Assembly: GCF_000401215.1 (NCBI RefSeq)
Contig: NZ_ASRV01000150.1
Span: 44,655-108,654, forward strand
Origin: Clostridium sartagoforme AAU1
Lineage (GTDB): Bacteria; Bacillota; Clostridia; Clostridiales; Clostridiaceae
Direction: 5' to 3'
DNA: 64,000 nt
Part shown: piece after piece, positions 26,180-35,803 of the stretch
Layout: every line of letters begins with the position of its first letter
Position numbering within the stretch: position 1 is the first letter of the stretch
Made by a program: the position numbers and the translations under genes
Notes under the pieces: generated by a model
The model's input: the letters and a program-made list of their open reading frames with translations, nothing else
Told to the model about the DNA's origin: nothing
Database searches by the model: none

Positions 26180-28416
26180 TTATAAATATTTAGCAGTTAA
26201 TGATTTTTTACATTCTCTTAGTTCTAGAGGAGTTCCTTCAAATATTATTTCTCCCCCTTTAGTTCCTCCATCTGGTCCAAGATCTATAATCCAATCCGCT
26301 CTTTTAATTACGTCTATGTTATGTTCAATAATAATAACTGTATTTCCATTATCCACAATATTTTCAACTATATTTACAAACTTTTCAACATCAGCCATAT
26401 GAAGACCTGTGGTAGGTTCATCCATTATATATACTGAACTTTCTTTATGTAATTCACTTGCTAGCTTTAATCTTTGGCATTCACCACCTGATAGTGTATC
26501 TAAAGTTTGACCTAAAGTTATATATCCAATTCCCATATCCTCAATAGATTGTAGCTTTGTTTTAATTGCTTTTATATTAAATAATTTTATAGCTTCTGTT
26601 ACAGTCATATCAAGAACTTCAATAATATTTTTACCTTGCAATTTATACTCTAAAACTTCTTTTTTAAACTTCTTACCATCACAAACATCACAAGTACTCT
26701 TAATATTTTCCATAAAGGCAAGATTTGTTTCTATTACTCCACTCCCCTTACAATTTTCACAAGCACCTTCTGAGTTTGCACTAAATAATGATACATTAAC
26801 ACCATTTTCTTTTGCAAAAGCCTTTCTTATATTATCCATAATTCCACTATAAGTTGCTAAACTCGATCTTGAATTTGCTCCTACAGGACTTTGATCTATT
26901 AATACAGCTTCTTTATTTTGCTTTAAAAACTCTTGTTTAATTAATGTACTTTTCCCTGAACCTGCAACTCCTGTTACTACAGTTAGTACTTCTTTTGGTA
27001 TGTTGACAGATATATTCTTCAAGTTATTTTTCTTACAATTAATAGCTTTTAAATATCCATTATGTAATCTTACATTTTCCTTGATATCAAGTGACTTATT
27101 TAAGGCATTACCTGTTAAAGTCCCCGAAGTAAGTAAGTTTTCATAACTTCCTTCATATACTATTTCTCCCCCATTAGTTCCTGCTAATGGTCCAACATCA
27201 ATAATATGATCTGCAATTTTAATAACATCAGGATCATGTTCAACGACAATTACGGTATTTCCTTTATCACGTAATTTTCTTAAAAGGTTATTTAACTTAT
27301 AAACATCCCTTGGATGAAGACCTATACTTGGTTCATCAAATATATACATCAAATCTATAAGATTACTATTAAGGTGTTTTACCATTTTAATACGTTGAGA
27401 TTCTCCACCTGACAATGATGATGTTTCTCTATCTAAAGTTAAATATCCAAGACCTATATCAATGATATTACTTAACTTTTCACTAATCCCCTTAACTAAA
27501 GGTTCTGCCTCTGGTTCCTTAATTTCTGCAATCACTTTAACCAAGGTATCAATTTGCATACTAGTTAAATCTGCAATATTATATCCATTAATTAAGCAAC
27601 TATATACTCTTTCATGAAGTCTTTTTCCTTTGCACAGAGGACATTCCCCCTCTATAAGTAACTTACTTAATTTCTTTTTAGCAGCTTCAGAAATTTCTCC
27701 TTCTTTCTTTAAGTAAAGTCTATTAAATTTAACTATTAAGCCTTCATATGTTAAATTCATTGTTCCTACTTCATCTATTTTTATCTTCTCTGCTTCTCCA
27801 TATAAAAATTTTTGTAATTCATCTTCTGAATAGTCACATATCTTTTTATCATTATCAAAGAATCCGGATTCAGTAAACAGCTTCCAATGCCAAGACCCAA
27901 TCCCAAACCCAGAAAGTAATATTGCTCCTTCATTTAAGGATTTAGTTGTATCAACTATTTCATACATATTAGGAACTAACTTTTTCCCAAGGCCTTCACA
28001 CTCTGGCACATTCCATTTATATCATTAAATGAAAACATATTTGCCTTTCCAATATATGTACTTCCAAATCTCGAATATAAAGCTCTAAGATATGAATTTA
28101 TATCTGTAATAGTACCTAAAGTTGATCTTGAATTACCACCAAGTCTGCTTTGATCAATAATAATTGGTGTGGAAAGATTTTCAATGTGGTCAGCTTTTAC
28201 ATCCCCATACTTAGGTAAGAAATTTCTTATAAACGCACTAAATGTCTCATTTAATTGGCGTTGCGCTTCCTTAGCAACTGTTTCAAAAACAATTGAGGAT
28301 TTCCCTGACCCAGAAACCCCTGTAAAAATTGTTATTTTTCTTTTAGGTATTTCTAAAGATACATTCTTTAGATTATTTTCTCTACATCCTTTTAAATAAA
28401 TAAATTCATCAGCCAT
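26180..28416 (-). CDS. Drug-resistance-type UvrA-like ABC ATPase (frameshifted as read)
   Basis: The restored product has 745 residues, the length of the short UvrA-like (DrrC/UvrA2-type) proteins rather than of the roughly 940-residue repair UvrA. It has two ABC halves: Walker A GVSGSGKSS and GVAGSGKST, signatures SLSGGESQR and TLSGGECQR. Zinc-finger cysteines are seen (CPLCKGKR, CENCKGSG, CDVCDGKK). The frame breaks at 28005-28006; restoring C3 in TGCCAG turns NGMCQS* into NGMCPECEGLGKK. Members protect against DNA-intercalating drugs or act in repair. It follows a MerR remnant by 18 bp. Confidence 0.88.
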
Positions 28417-28434
28417 TTTATCCCTCCATTACTT

Positions 28435-28518
28435 TTAAATTATCGTTTCTATATATATAACTGTATTAGGATGAACATTAATAATTTTAGCTATTTGAGC
28501 TGTTGTGTAACTTTTCAT
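28435..28518 (-). pseudogene. Remnant of a MerR-type regulator
   Basis: The 27-codon frame MKSYTTAQIAKIINVHPNTV... is the first helix-turn-helix of a MerR protein, normally continuing RLYE. Here it ends after IYIETII. It has a proper GGAGA ribosome binding site and sits just ahead of the uvrA-like gene, so a regulator of that gene was probably lost by deletion. Confidence 0.6.
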
Positions 28519-28679
28519 TAATTATCTCCTGTTTAAAGCCTTGATTGCATCAATTAATTGTAACATATAATTAAAACTCTGGTGGGTAGTGTAGACTTTT
28601 TTATTATAAAACAAAGACACTATTGACTAAGCATATATGTTTTGATAATATTTTTATACGAAGTAAATTTAATAGTTCA

Positions 28680-28812
28680 AAGTTTTATAGGGTTCCACAG
28701 TTTAAGATAATAACTGGTTTGGTCCGAGATAAAACGCATAGTTTATACTATGTTCACGGAAGGATAAAAGCCTGGGAGATATTTTTTAGTATCTCTTTGG
28801 GCTTTTTTTATT
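28680..28812 (+). promoter_or_regulatory. Guanidine-I (ykkC) riboswitch with terminator
   Basis: The conserved core is present in order: AGGGTTCC, CTGG(TT)TGGTCCGAGA, AACGCA, and CACGGAAGGATAAAAGCC with TGGGAGA. AGGAtaaaaGCCT instead of GGGAtaaaaGCCC keeps pairing by covariation. It is followed by GGGAGATA/TATCTCTTTGGGC and a T7 run (28766-28808), an intrinsic terminator that shares bases with the aptamer, so ligand binding should allow read-through. Guanidine-I is favoured over the ppGpp and PRPP subclasses by the GGGAGA end, but this was not computed. Most of the 28519-28845 gap is this RNA. Confidence 0.85.
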
Positions 28813-28845
28813 TTTATTAAATCTATATGAAAGGAATGTGATAAA

Positions 28846-29574
28846 ATGTTATCATTATTAATTGCAACAATTACTACAAGTGCTATAGATAGCTTAAATC
28901 CTGTAGCAATTACACAACAGTTTGTACTTCAAGGCCTTGTAAAGAAAAAGCATCATATTTGGTATTTTATTTCAGCTACAGCAATAGTAAATTTTATTGG
29001 TGGTATGTTGGTATACTTCGGACTAGCATCAATTCTAAAAAATTATATGGATATTATTCTAGGTAAGTATTTTCAATTAATTTATACAACTGAATTAATA
29101 CTTGGAATAGCAATGTTTATTGCTGTAAGTTATATAATAATGAATAAAAAAATAAAATTTCTTGAAAATAAAATCTCAACTTTAAAAGGAGATGTCGTAC
29201 AACCATCAGAAGAAAATGATACATTAATAAGATTTAAATCTCTCAATCCTGTATCATTATTTATTATAGGTTCTGTGGCAACAATTTGCGAACTTACTAC
29301 TGCTTTGCCATACTTTGCATTTTTAACAATTATACTCAATTATAAACTGCCAGTTATAACAGTAGTTTTAATAATGTTATTATATAACTTTATATATTCT
29401 TCACCATTAATTTTATTATATATCTTATATGCTAAGTGCCAAGACAAGGTAGATAAATTCTATACTCTAATAAAAGAAAAAATGAGCAAGTATTCCAATA
29501 TACTTACTCCATTAGTTGTTGGGGGAATAGGCAGCTTCCTCATATATAACTCAATAATTAATCTTTTGAACTAA
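28846..29574 (+). CDS. GAP/SfLAP-like (LysE-type) membrane protein, candidate guanidine exporter
   Basis: A 242-residue protein with six hydrophobic spans and an intracellular charged loop of about 30 residues after the third span. The N-terminal motif SAIDSLNPVAI resembles the D-S-L-N-P signature of the GAP family, and a second similar turn is ICELTTALPYFAF. The two halves look like an inverted repeat as in LysE-type exporters. It is the only gene behind the guanidine-I riboswitch, which normally controls guanidine exporters (SMR/Gdx), urea or guanidine carboxylases and ABC uptake. Export of guanidine or a related cation is inferred. AAAGGAATG precedes the ATG. Confidence 0.7.
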   Translation: MLSLLIATITTSAIDSLNPVAITQQFVLQGLVKKKHHIWYFISATAIVNFIGGMLVYFGLASILKNYMDIILGKYFQLIYTTELILGIAMFIAVSYIIMNKKIKFLENKISTLKGDVVQPSEENDTLIRFKSLNPVSLFIIGSVATICELTTALPYFAFLTIILNYKLPVITVVLIMLLYNFIYSSPLILLYILYAKCQDKVDKFYTLIKEKMSKYSNILTPLVVGGIGSFLIYNSIINLLN

Positions 29575-29633
29575 TTATATTTAGATTTTTAGCAAAATAT
29601 ATAGTATTACCAACTATTACAGAATTTCTTATT

Positions 29634-29668
29634 AAGCATAAATATTGAATTCTGCAATATTTATGCTT
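29634..29668 (+). terminator. Terminator after the transporter gene
   Basis: Perfect 14-bp stem AAGCATAAATATTG and its inverse, 7-base loop. Confidence 0.8.
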
Positions 29669-29760
29669 CTATACAATATTGTAATTAATTAAATGATATA
29701 ATAACAAAATTATATTTCATTATAAAATTAATAAAAAATAAATTTTAGGAGGAATAAATT

Positions 29761-30279
29761 ATGAACAATTTATCAATTAAAGAATGTAGCTTAAAGGATA
29801 TAGAAAAAGTTAAATATATAAGTGAAAAGACATTCTATGAAACATTTTCTGGTGAAAACACGAAAGAAGATATGGAAAATTATCTAAAAGAAAACTTTTC
29901 TTATGAGAAGTTAGAAGGTGAAATTAAAAATAATGGCTCAAAATTTTACATAGTTGAAACTAATGAAGAAGTAGTTGCATATATGAAAGTTAATTTTGAC
30001 AAAGCTCAAACAGAAACAGGACATGATAATACATTAGAAGTTCAAAGAATTTATGTATTACAAGAATATAAAAGTAAGCACATTGGTAAAAAATTAATAC
30101 AAAAAGCTATAGAAATTGGAAAAAACAATAGCCTAAATTATATTTGGTTAGGTGTATGGGAAAACAATATTAATGCAATAAAATTTTATGAAAAGCAAGG
30201 ATTTGAAAAATTTGATACACATATTTTCAAATTGGGTGAAGATGAACAGACAGATAATTTAATGAAATTAATGTTATAA
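29761..30279 (+). CDS. GNAT N-acetyltransferase, PaiA-like
   Basis: A 172-residue GNAT fold. EVQRIYVLQEYKSKHIGKKL gives the acetyl-CoA pyrophosphate loop (Q/R-x-x-G-x-G/K variant, KHIGKK), and IWLGVWENNINAIKFYEKQG is the C-terminal motif. The N-terminus (SEKTFYETFSGENTKEDMEN) resembles PaiA, the spermidine/spermine acetyltransferase of Bacillus. The substrate is not certain. AGGAGG lies before the ATG. It stands alone downstream of the riboswitch gene. Confidence 0.85.
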   Translation: MNNLSIKECSLKDIEKVKYISEKTFYETFSGENTKEDMENYLKENFSYEKLEGEIKNNGSKFYIVETNEEVVAYMKVNFDKAQTETGHDNTLEVQRIYVLQEYKSKHIGKKLIQKAIEIGKNNSLNYIWLGVWENNINAIKFYEKQGFEKFDTHIFKLGEDEQTDNLMKLML

Positions 30280-30331
30280 GTTTGTTTATAATAAATAAAC
30301 TAAGTCTTAATATTCTTATAAGATGCTTTAA

Positions 30332-30455
30332 GGGTGCTGTCGCACACTGAAAAATTAATGAAAAACCCCCTTAGGAGTTTTCAAAAACAAATTACATCAA
30401 TAATTATTCATTTTTAATCATTAATTCTTAATTGGGCTGTCTATACGACAGCCCC
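30332..30455. repeat. Palindromic dispersed repeat A
   Basis: Outer ends GGTGCTGTCG and CGACAGCCCC pair. Inside is AAACCCCCTTAGGAGTTTT, then TAATTCTTAATTGGGCTGTC and TATACGACAGCCCC. A shorter diverged copy lies at 31943-32036, only 1.5 kb away, and a partial one at 53368-53400. Confidence 0.65.
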
Positions 30456-30492
30456 TAAAAATTTGCATCATTTGTAGTATCTTCTTTTTTAT

Positions 30493-31491
30493 TTATTTTA
30501 TTTTTAATATAACTTTTCCTTTTGCCCTCCCAGCTTCAGAATATTCTAAAGCCTTTTGTGCTTCCTCAAAAGGAAATACTCTATCAATGACAGGTCTAAT
30601 TTTTTCAAGTTCAATTAACTCAGTAATTATTTTTAACTGCTCTCCACTTGGTTTCATAAACAAAAAGGTGTATGTGGCATTATGTTGTTTTTCCAACTTC
30701 GATATTTTAAGAGTAAGCAGCCTAAATAAATTAGTTTTAAGAAAACCTGAACCATACTCTTTTCCAAAACGTGCATTTGGCAGCCCTGAAACAGAAACAA
30801 CCTGCCCTCCTGGTTTTAGCATATTAAATGCTTTCTCCAATGTTTCTCCGCCAATTGTATCAAATACCCCATCATAATCCTTTAGAACCTCCTCAAAGGA
30901 TTCACTTTTATAATCAATAATTTGATCTGCACCAAGTGACTTGACGAGTTCGTATCCAGCTTTGCTTGCTGTAGTTGCTACGTAAACACCCATTGTTTTA
31001 GCAAGCTGAATGGCAAAGTTTCCAACACCTCCGGCTCCAGCTTGAATTAACACTTTTTGTCCGGGAGACATCTTTAATATATCATGTAAGGCTTGATAGG
31101 AAGTAAGTCCAACTAATGGAATCGATGCAGCTTCCTCAAAGGATAGGTTTTTAGGCTTAATTGCTATGGCATTTTCATCTATTGAGATATATTCAGCGAA
31201 ACTACCAATTCTATCCTTCATAGCTCGACCATATATTTGATCTCCAACTTTAAACTTTGTTACATCTTTTCCTACCTGTTTAACAATACCAGAAAAGTCA
31301 TTGCCTAAAATAAGTGGCATTTTATATTTTAGCAGCATCCGTACCTTGCCATCTCTTATTTTAAAATCAACAGGATTAATACTTGCTGCAACTATTTCTA
31401 CTAAAACATCCTTCTTTCCAATATCCGGTACTGGCATATCAGCTAATTTTAACGATACTTTTCCATACTTTTCTATAATCATCGCTTTCAT
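30493..31491 (-). CDS. NADP-dependent MDR oxidoreductase (zinc-free quinone-reductase type)
   Basis: A 332-residue medium-chain dehydrogenase/reductase: GroES-like N-terminus (PVPDIGKKDVLVEIVAASIN), cofactor loop AGAGGVGNFAIQLAK, and C-terminal GKVILKI. The structural and catalytic zinc ligands are absent, as in quinone oxidoreductase/enone reductase members. The start at 31491 (GGGGGA upstream) is preferred to a longer frame overlapping arsR. It follows the ArsR-type gene after 13 bp; the pair is an autoregulated stress operon, probably against electrophiles. Confidence 0.88.
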   Translation of the reverse strand: MKAMIIEKYGKVSLKLADMPVPDIGKKDVLVEIVAASINPVDFKIRDGKVRMLLKYKMPLILGNDFSGIVKQVGKDVTKFKVGDQIYGRAMKDRIGSFAEYISIDENAIAIKPKNLSFEEAASIPLVGLTSYQALHDILKMSPGQKVLIQAGAGGVGNFAIQLAKTMGVYVATTASKAGYELVKSLGADQIIDYKSESFEEVLKDYDGVFDTIGGETLEKAFNMLKPGGQVVSVSGLPNARFGKEYGSGFLKTNLFRLLTLKISKLEKQHNATYTFLFMKPSGEQLKIITELIELEKIRPVIDRVFPFEEAQKALEYSEAGRAKGKVILKIK

Positions 31492-31504
31492 AATACTATC
31501 CCCC

Positions 31505-31843
31505 TTACTCCTTCCCATGATCATTTATTAATTCTTCTATATTATTAATCAGTTTTTTTAAATTCATAAGCTTGCTTGATGGCTCAAGATAATAATAATT
31601 CATTGTTGCCACCTTGCGAACATCAACAATTCCTGCATCCTTTAAAATTTTCAGATGATGAGATACTGCTGGTCTGGATAAGTGAGTTTGAGATGTAATT
31701 TCTCCAACTCTCATTCCACTGCAGCCTGAACCAATGAGTACAATTACTATCAATTGACGTGTTTCATCACCAATAGCAGTCAATACTTGAGTACATGATT
31801 TGAAATCTGATTTAAGAATATTAAATCTATCATTATTATTCAT
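31505..31843 (-). CDS. ArsR-family repressor
   Basis: A 112-residue winged helix protein: LTAIGDETRQLIVIVLI, VGEITSQTHLSRPAVSHHLK and GIVDVRKVATMNYYYL. No CxC metal site is visible; the Cys residues (SGCSG, SCTQ) might sense thiol stress. AAGGAG is 7 bases before the ATG at 31843. It is the first gene of an operon with the MDR reductase and has a palindrome in its promoter. Confidence 0.9.
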   Translation of the reverse strand: MNNNDRFNILKSDFKSCTQVLTAIGDETRQLIVIVLIGSGCSGMRVGEITSQTHLSRPAVSHHLKILKDAGIVDVRKVATMNYYYLEPSSKLMNLKKLINNIEELINDHGKE

Positions 31844-31866
31844 TTGAATTCTCCTTAACATAATAG

Positions 31867-31882
31867 GTTTAAACATTTAAAC
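31867..31882 (-). promoter_or_regulatory. Candidate ArsR operator
   Basis: GTTTAAACATTTAAAC has 7-bp symmetric arms around two central bases and lies 23 bp upstream of the ArsR start. It matches the size of ArsR/SmtB-type operators. Confidence 0.55.
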
Positions 31883-31942
31883 TAATATGAGTATAGCTTA
31901 TGTCTTTTTCAACTTCAACATTGGGAAAGAAAATCGAGACGA

Positions 31943-32036
31943 ATGAAAATTTAATAAAAAAACTCCCTTAGGAGTTTTCAAAAATAAATTATTTTTAATT
32001 ATTAATTCTTAATTGGGCCGCCTATACGACAGCCCC
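31943..32036. repeat. Palindromic dispersed repeat A, second copy
   Basis: TGAAAATTTAATAAAAAAAC, CTCCCTTAGGAGTTTTCAAAAA and CTTAATTGGGCCGCC plus TATACGACAGCCCC match 30349-30455 with a shorter spacer. The left palindrome arm is lost. Confidence 0.6.
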
Positions 32037-32081
32037 TTGTATTAATAAATTTAAAATTAACTCTATTATAATTGGAGTATT

Positions 32082-32639
32082 TTATTTATGATAATCTATT
32101 GAATAGTAATCAACTTGTATCAGTTCAACACTTATTGGCTTTGAATACGTTGCATCTGAATAATGAACTACAGTTGCATATCTAATATGTAACTGTCTAT
32201 TATAATCATGTGTTTCATATACCCATGATCCAACATAAGTTACTGGTATACTTTGTGAAATTTTAGTTAACTTACTGATATAGTAATTAAATAGAACATT
32301 CTTAGTAATTGCTGTTGGTATTTTACTTACTATATAAGATGTAAATATATCAGCTACAACTCTCAATTCTTGATTAGTATAAGTTCTATAGACTGGCGCA
32401 ACAATTAATTTTGAATCTGGATTATCATTTGGCAAGGCAAATATTCCAATCCCTGATTCTGATGTTTCACTACTTGGTGGAAATCCATATTTTTGTAAAT
32501 TTTCTTCATCTGTATAAGTAATTGTAACTGGTTCTTTTAAACTCCTTGTTTTTGCATTAGCTACTTTACCTGGTGTAATAGTTGTAGCTAGTAATGTCAT
32601 AATTAACCCCAAAACTAAACTGTTTGTATATTTTTTCAT
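32082..32639 (-). CDS. Secreted protein of unknown function
   Basis: About 185 residues with a clear signal peptide (MKKYTNSLVLGLIMTLLATT...) and likely cleavage after VANA-K. The mature part has no Cys, is rich in Tyr, Ser and Thr, and contains VVHYSDATYSKPISVEL; it looks like a small beta-rich secreted or bacteriocin-like protein, which I do not recognise. GGGGGA lies 8 bases ahead of the ATG at 32639. A membrane protein gene on the same strand follows upstream, so a toxin-immunity pair is conceivable but unsupported. Confidence 0.55.
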   Translation of the reverse strand: MKKYTNSLVLGLIMTLLATTITPGKVANAKTRSLKEPVTITYTDEENLQKYGFPPSSETSESGIGIFALPNDNPDSKLIVAPVYRTYTNQELRVVADIFTSYIVSKIPTAITKNVLFNYYISKLTKISQSIPVTYVGSWVYETHDYNRQLHIRYATVVHYSDATYSKPISVELIQVDYYSIDYHK

Positions 32640-32745
32640 AACCTCAGTCCCCCTTAACATAATATTGTATTTATTACATATTATGTATTATATCCTATAA
32701 TTTCCATTGTATAAAGATTTTTATTAATAATTATTTGACCATTAT

Positions 32746-33353
32746 TTAATTCACCTTAATTTTATGCTCTAAAAGTAATTCTATAAATTTATCATTTTCA
32801 TTAATATCTAATTTAATATTAAAGTTATCAATTTTATTTTTAGTAAAAATTTTATATTTAATTATATTTCCCGAACTACTTCTTCTTACATTTTTAATAT
32901 TCGTCCAAGCAATTAGTTTAGCATCTCTTAATAAAAAACCTTCTTTGTAAATATTAGCTTTATTTCTAATATTAATTAAATAACTAACCAGTAAAAATAT
33001 ACTTATGCTAACTATTGTCCCAAAAATATCATACTAGAAAATTTATTAAATGATATTTGTTCAAACTCTAAGGCTCCATTAGTCCTAACATTTATTAATA
33101 ATCTTGATCCCAAAATTAGAATTATTACCAAAATAATAATATAATTTAACATTATTCCATATTGCTTAACAGTTAATATTTCATTTTTAAACTTATTTCT
33201 AACTAAAATTGGTTTAACTAATCTAAAATAAATAACATAAGAAATAATTAATAAACTGTTAAAAAGATATATTTTATTACTCTCAACTATATTAGCAAAA
33301 CATAAACCTATAATTAACATAATCTCAATAATATCACTTTTTTTTCTATCCAT
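32746..33353 (-). CDS. Membrane protein with C-terminal PH-like domain (frameshifted as read)
   Basis: Four hydrophobic spans (about residues 8-25, 27-45, 70-88, 108-126) precede a cytoplasmic domain, YKEGFLLRDAKLIAWTNIKN, resembling the YcxB/DUF5673-type PH-like domains. As read the frame ends at 33012; one more base in the A5 run at 33022-33026 continues it to a stop at 32746, giving 202 residues. The start at 33353 has GAAGGA 8 bases upstream. Function unknown. Confidence 0.55.
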
Positions 33354-33463
33354 AATCCCCATCCTTCATAAATGTGTAATAAATTCAATATAAATTTTCC
33401 TTTATATTGAATTTATTGTAAATTGTATCATAATTATATTATAAATACAAAATAAATTTCTAT

Positions 33464-33690
33464 TCATGTAAATCGTGTAATCGGTTTATTAATACTTAAA
33501 ACATCACTAGATCTTTTAAGTGAATATCCATCACCATCACTAACAACAATTCCTAAAATTAGATAATTAACCACCATAACAATAGATGCATTAATGCACA
33601 AGATTGTTAGATATGTATTTTCCGTAATAAAAAATTAAAAGCTATATGCTCAAAGAGGTCCTCAAATTCATTGTAGGATATTCTTTAAAC
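33464..33690 (-). pseudogene. Fragment of a small membrane protein gene
   Basis: In this 467-bp gap one frame reads SYNEFEDLFEHIAFNFLLRK and, after a one-base shift in GGAAAATAC, NTYLTILCINASIVMVVNYL, ending IVVSDGDGYSLKRSSDVLSI before a stop. The hydrophobic centre is a convincing membrane segment, but no good start is visible and the frame is broken at least once. It is either a decayed gene or a real small gene with base errors. The rest of the gap has no gene I can support. Confidence 0.35.
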
Positions 33691-33829
33691 ATACAGCCTT
33701 TTTTACAATTTTTATAATTGTTCGTATTTTCAAATGATCTATTCGTTATGCAAAACTTTAATATAAATACTTTTTAATATTTTATTTGACTTTTTTTAGT
33801 TGGTCTTTAGTGGTGATTATATAATTAGA

Positions 33830-35803
33830 TCAACTAACAATTTTGTAGTAAACTTTTGAAGTAAGAACATACACAATGGCATAGAAAATAGCAAATACAA
33901 AAATTGTTCCTGCTGTGCAAAATGCAAACAATGTAACATTAGTAAGATTTAATACTGCTAAAAGCTTCACTATAACCTTAAAAGCAAAGGCAATATGAAT
34001 AATAGCGGTTAAAAGAGGCATGAAAAATACCATAAGCACTTGACTGCTAATTGATTTTTTTATTTCTTCTTTACTCATTCCAACCTTTTTCATAATTTCA
34101 AAACGCTCTTTGTCATCATAGCCTTCTGAAATTTGTTTGTAGTAGATAATAAGTACTGTGGCCATAATAAATAGTACTCCAAGGAATATACCTAGGAAGA
34201 AAAGTCCACCGTATAGAGAAAAGAAAGATTCTCTAGACTCCTCTACCCCTTCACAACTACCATTAACAGATAATTCTTGTATTTTATTATTAATTTCATT
34301 AGTTAAAGTAATTTCCTTTTCTGCATTATCATCAGTATCAAATGCAAAATAATAAGATAACTCTCCCATATCTCCATCAGCTCGAGTACTGGAATCATAT
34401 ACTTCTTCAATTGTTTTCTCATCAGGTACTACAACAAAGTAACCATTAGCAACTATTGCAGATGCAATTCCATCCACTGTCATATTATTTATACGTTCCT
34501 TTATTTTAAACTCATTATCTAAGATATTAAGGCTGTCTTCAGCTATTCCTCCTCTATAAGTAAAAAGAAGTACTTCATTTTCATTTAAAGTTATAGACTT
34601 ATTTTCCAAGTCATTATATTCACTTAATGGTATAAGCTCTAAAAAGCATAAATTATTTGCATCCAAATCATTAGAATCATCTGTAAAATAATTCTTATCT
34701 TGTATCATAGCTAAAGAAAATGATCGGTATTTAACTATATCTTCCATAGCCGTACCATTCTTTTCCGCCTGTTCTTTTATCATAGAATTAAGCTCTTCTG
34801 CCTGTTCTTTCGATACATTTTCTGCACTTATTGAAATATCTCTTGGATATCTTGTTCTAAGGACATCTTCCATACCAATATATAATGATACTGTAGTAGA
34901 TATCATTACTAAAACTGTTGTTGAAAGAATACAAATATTAGCAAGTCCTATTGCATTTTGTTTCATTCTATAAATCATACCAGATACATTTATGAAATGA
35001 TTAGTCTTGTAATAAAATTTCTTATTCTTTCTAAGCATTTTTAAAAGCGCTATACTTCCTGCAGTAAATAGTGCCCAAGTTCCTATCATAACAAGAATTA
35101 CTGCCAGGAAGAACCTATTAAGTGCAGCTAAAGGTGCTTCTGTTGTTACTGCAATATAATATCCTGAGCCAAGGCTAGTAAGTCCAATCAATGTAAGAAC
35201 CCACCTTGTTCTTGGCTCTTTTTCTCCAACCTGACCACCCTTAAGAAGCTCAACAGGTTTTGCAAGATAAATTTGTCTTAGATTATTTAAAAGTGTTAAT
35301 ACAAAAATAAAACCAAATAAAGCAGCTGTTATAATTAAAGACTTAGTTGAAATAAAAAAGCCCATAGGCACCTTAAAATGTAAAATCTTAAGAAGCACCA
35401 AAAAGATAAGCTTGCTTACTCCAATTCCTAAAAGAAGTCCTAGTACCATACTTATAAGAGTTACAAAAAATATTTCCCAAAATAGTACTTTAGCAATATG
35501 CCTTTTCTCCATACCTAGTATATTATATAAACCAAGCTCTTTTTTACGTCTCTTAATAAGAAAGCTGTTAGTATAAAAAAGAAAAATAATAGAGAATAAA
35601 CCAATAACATAAGTTCCTAAGTTTAGTATAATTTTAAGTTCTCTTCCCCCAGACATAACGTCTAAACCATCATTTACTGATATAAAATGCATTATATAAA
35701 ACATAGCAATGGAAGATATACAAGTTAAAATATATGGGAAATAAGTCTTCCCATTCTTTTTAATATTAGTAGCTGCCAGCTTTTGATAGAACATATTACT
35801 CAT
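33830..35803 (-). CDS. BceB-type ABC permease, module 1
   Basis: About 657 residues with the BceB layout: one N-terminal span, three spans (about 60-220) of an FtsX unit, further spans, a large extracytoplasmic domain (about 330-530) and a C-terminal FtsX triplet. With its ATPase it senses or frees peptide antibiotics such as bacitracin. The start at 35803 overlaps the ATPase stop by 8 bp; the frame upstream of it is inside the ATPase gene. It belongs with the kinase/regulator pair at 38743-40429, but the IStron sits between. Confidence 0.9.
   Translation of the reverse strand: MSNMFYQKLAATNIKKNGKTYFPYILTCISSIAMFYIMHFISVNDGLDVMSGGRELKIILNLGTYVIGLFSIIFLFYTNSFLIKRRKKELGLYNILGMEKRHIAKVLFWEIFFVTLISMVLGLLLGIGVSKLIFLVLLKILHFKVPMGFFISTKSLIITAALFGFIFVLTLLNNLRQIYLAKPVELLKGGQVGEKEPRTRWVLTLIGLTSLGSGYYIAVTTEAPLAALNRFFLAVILVMIGTWALFTAGSIALLKMLRKNKKFYYKTNHFINVSGMIYRMKQNAIGLANICILSTTVLVMISTTVSLYIGMEDVLRTRYPRDISISAENVSKEQAEELNSMIKEQAEKNGTAMEDIVKYRSFSLAMIQDKNYFTDDSNDLDANNLCFLELIPLSEYNDLENKSITLNENEVLLFTYRGGIAEDSLNILDNEFKIKERINNMTVDGIASAIVANGYFVVVPDEKTIEEVYDSSTRADGDMGELSYYFAFDTDDNAEKEITLTNEINNKIQELSVNGSCEGVEESRESFFSLYGGLFFLGIFLGVLFIMATVLIIYYKQISEGYDDKERFEIMKKVGMSKEEIKKSISSQVLMVFFMPLLTAIIHIAFAFKVIVKLLAVLNLTNVTLFAFCTAGTIFVFAIFYAIVYVLTSKVYYKIVS

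Noticed and set aside
28623..28820. 65-residue plus-strand ORF ahead of the transporter gene
   Set aside because: It lies wholly inside the guanidine-I aptamer and terminator, has no ribosome binding site, and its composition is dictated by the RNA.
32082..33353. Bacteriocin and immunity pair
   Set aside because: A secreted protein next to a membrane protein is suggestive, but no bacteriocin motif or export gene supports it.
33524..33541. CATCACCATCAC run resembling a His-tag or tandem repeat
   Set aside because: It is in the minus-strand remnant coding GDGDG; too short to be meaningful.
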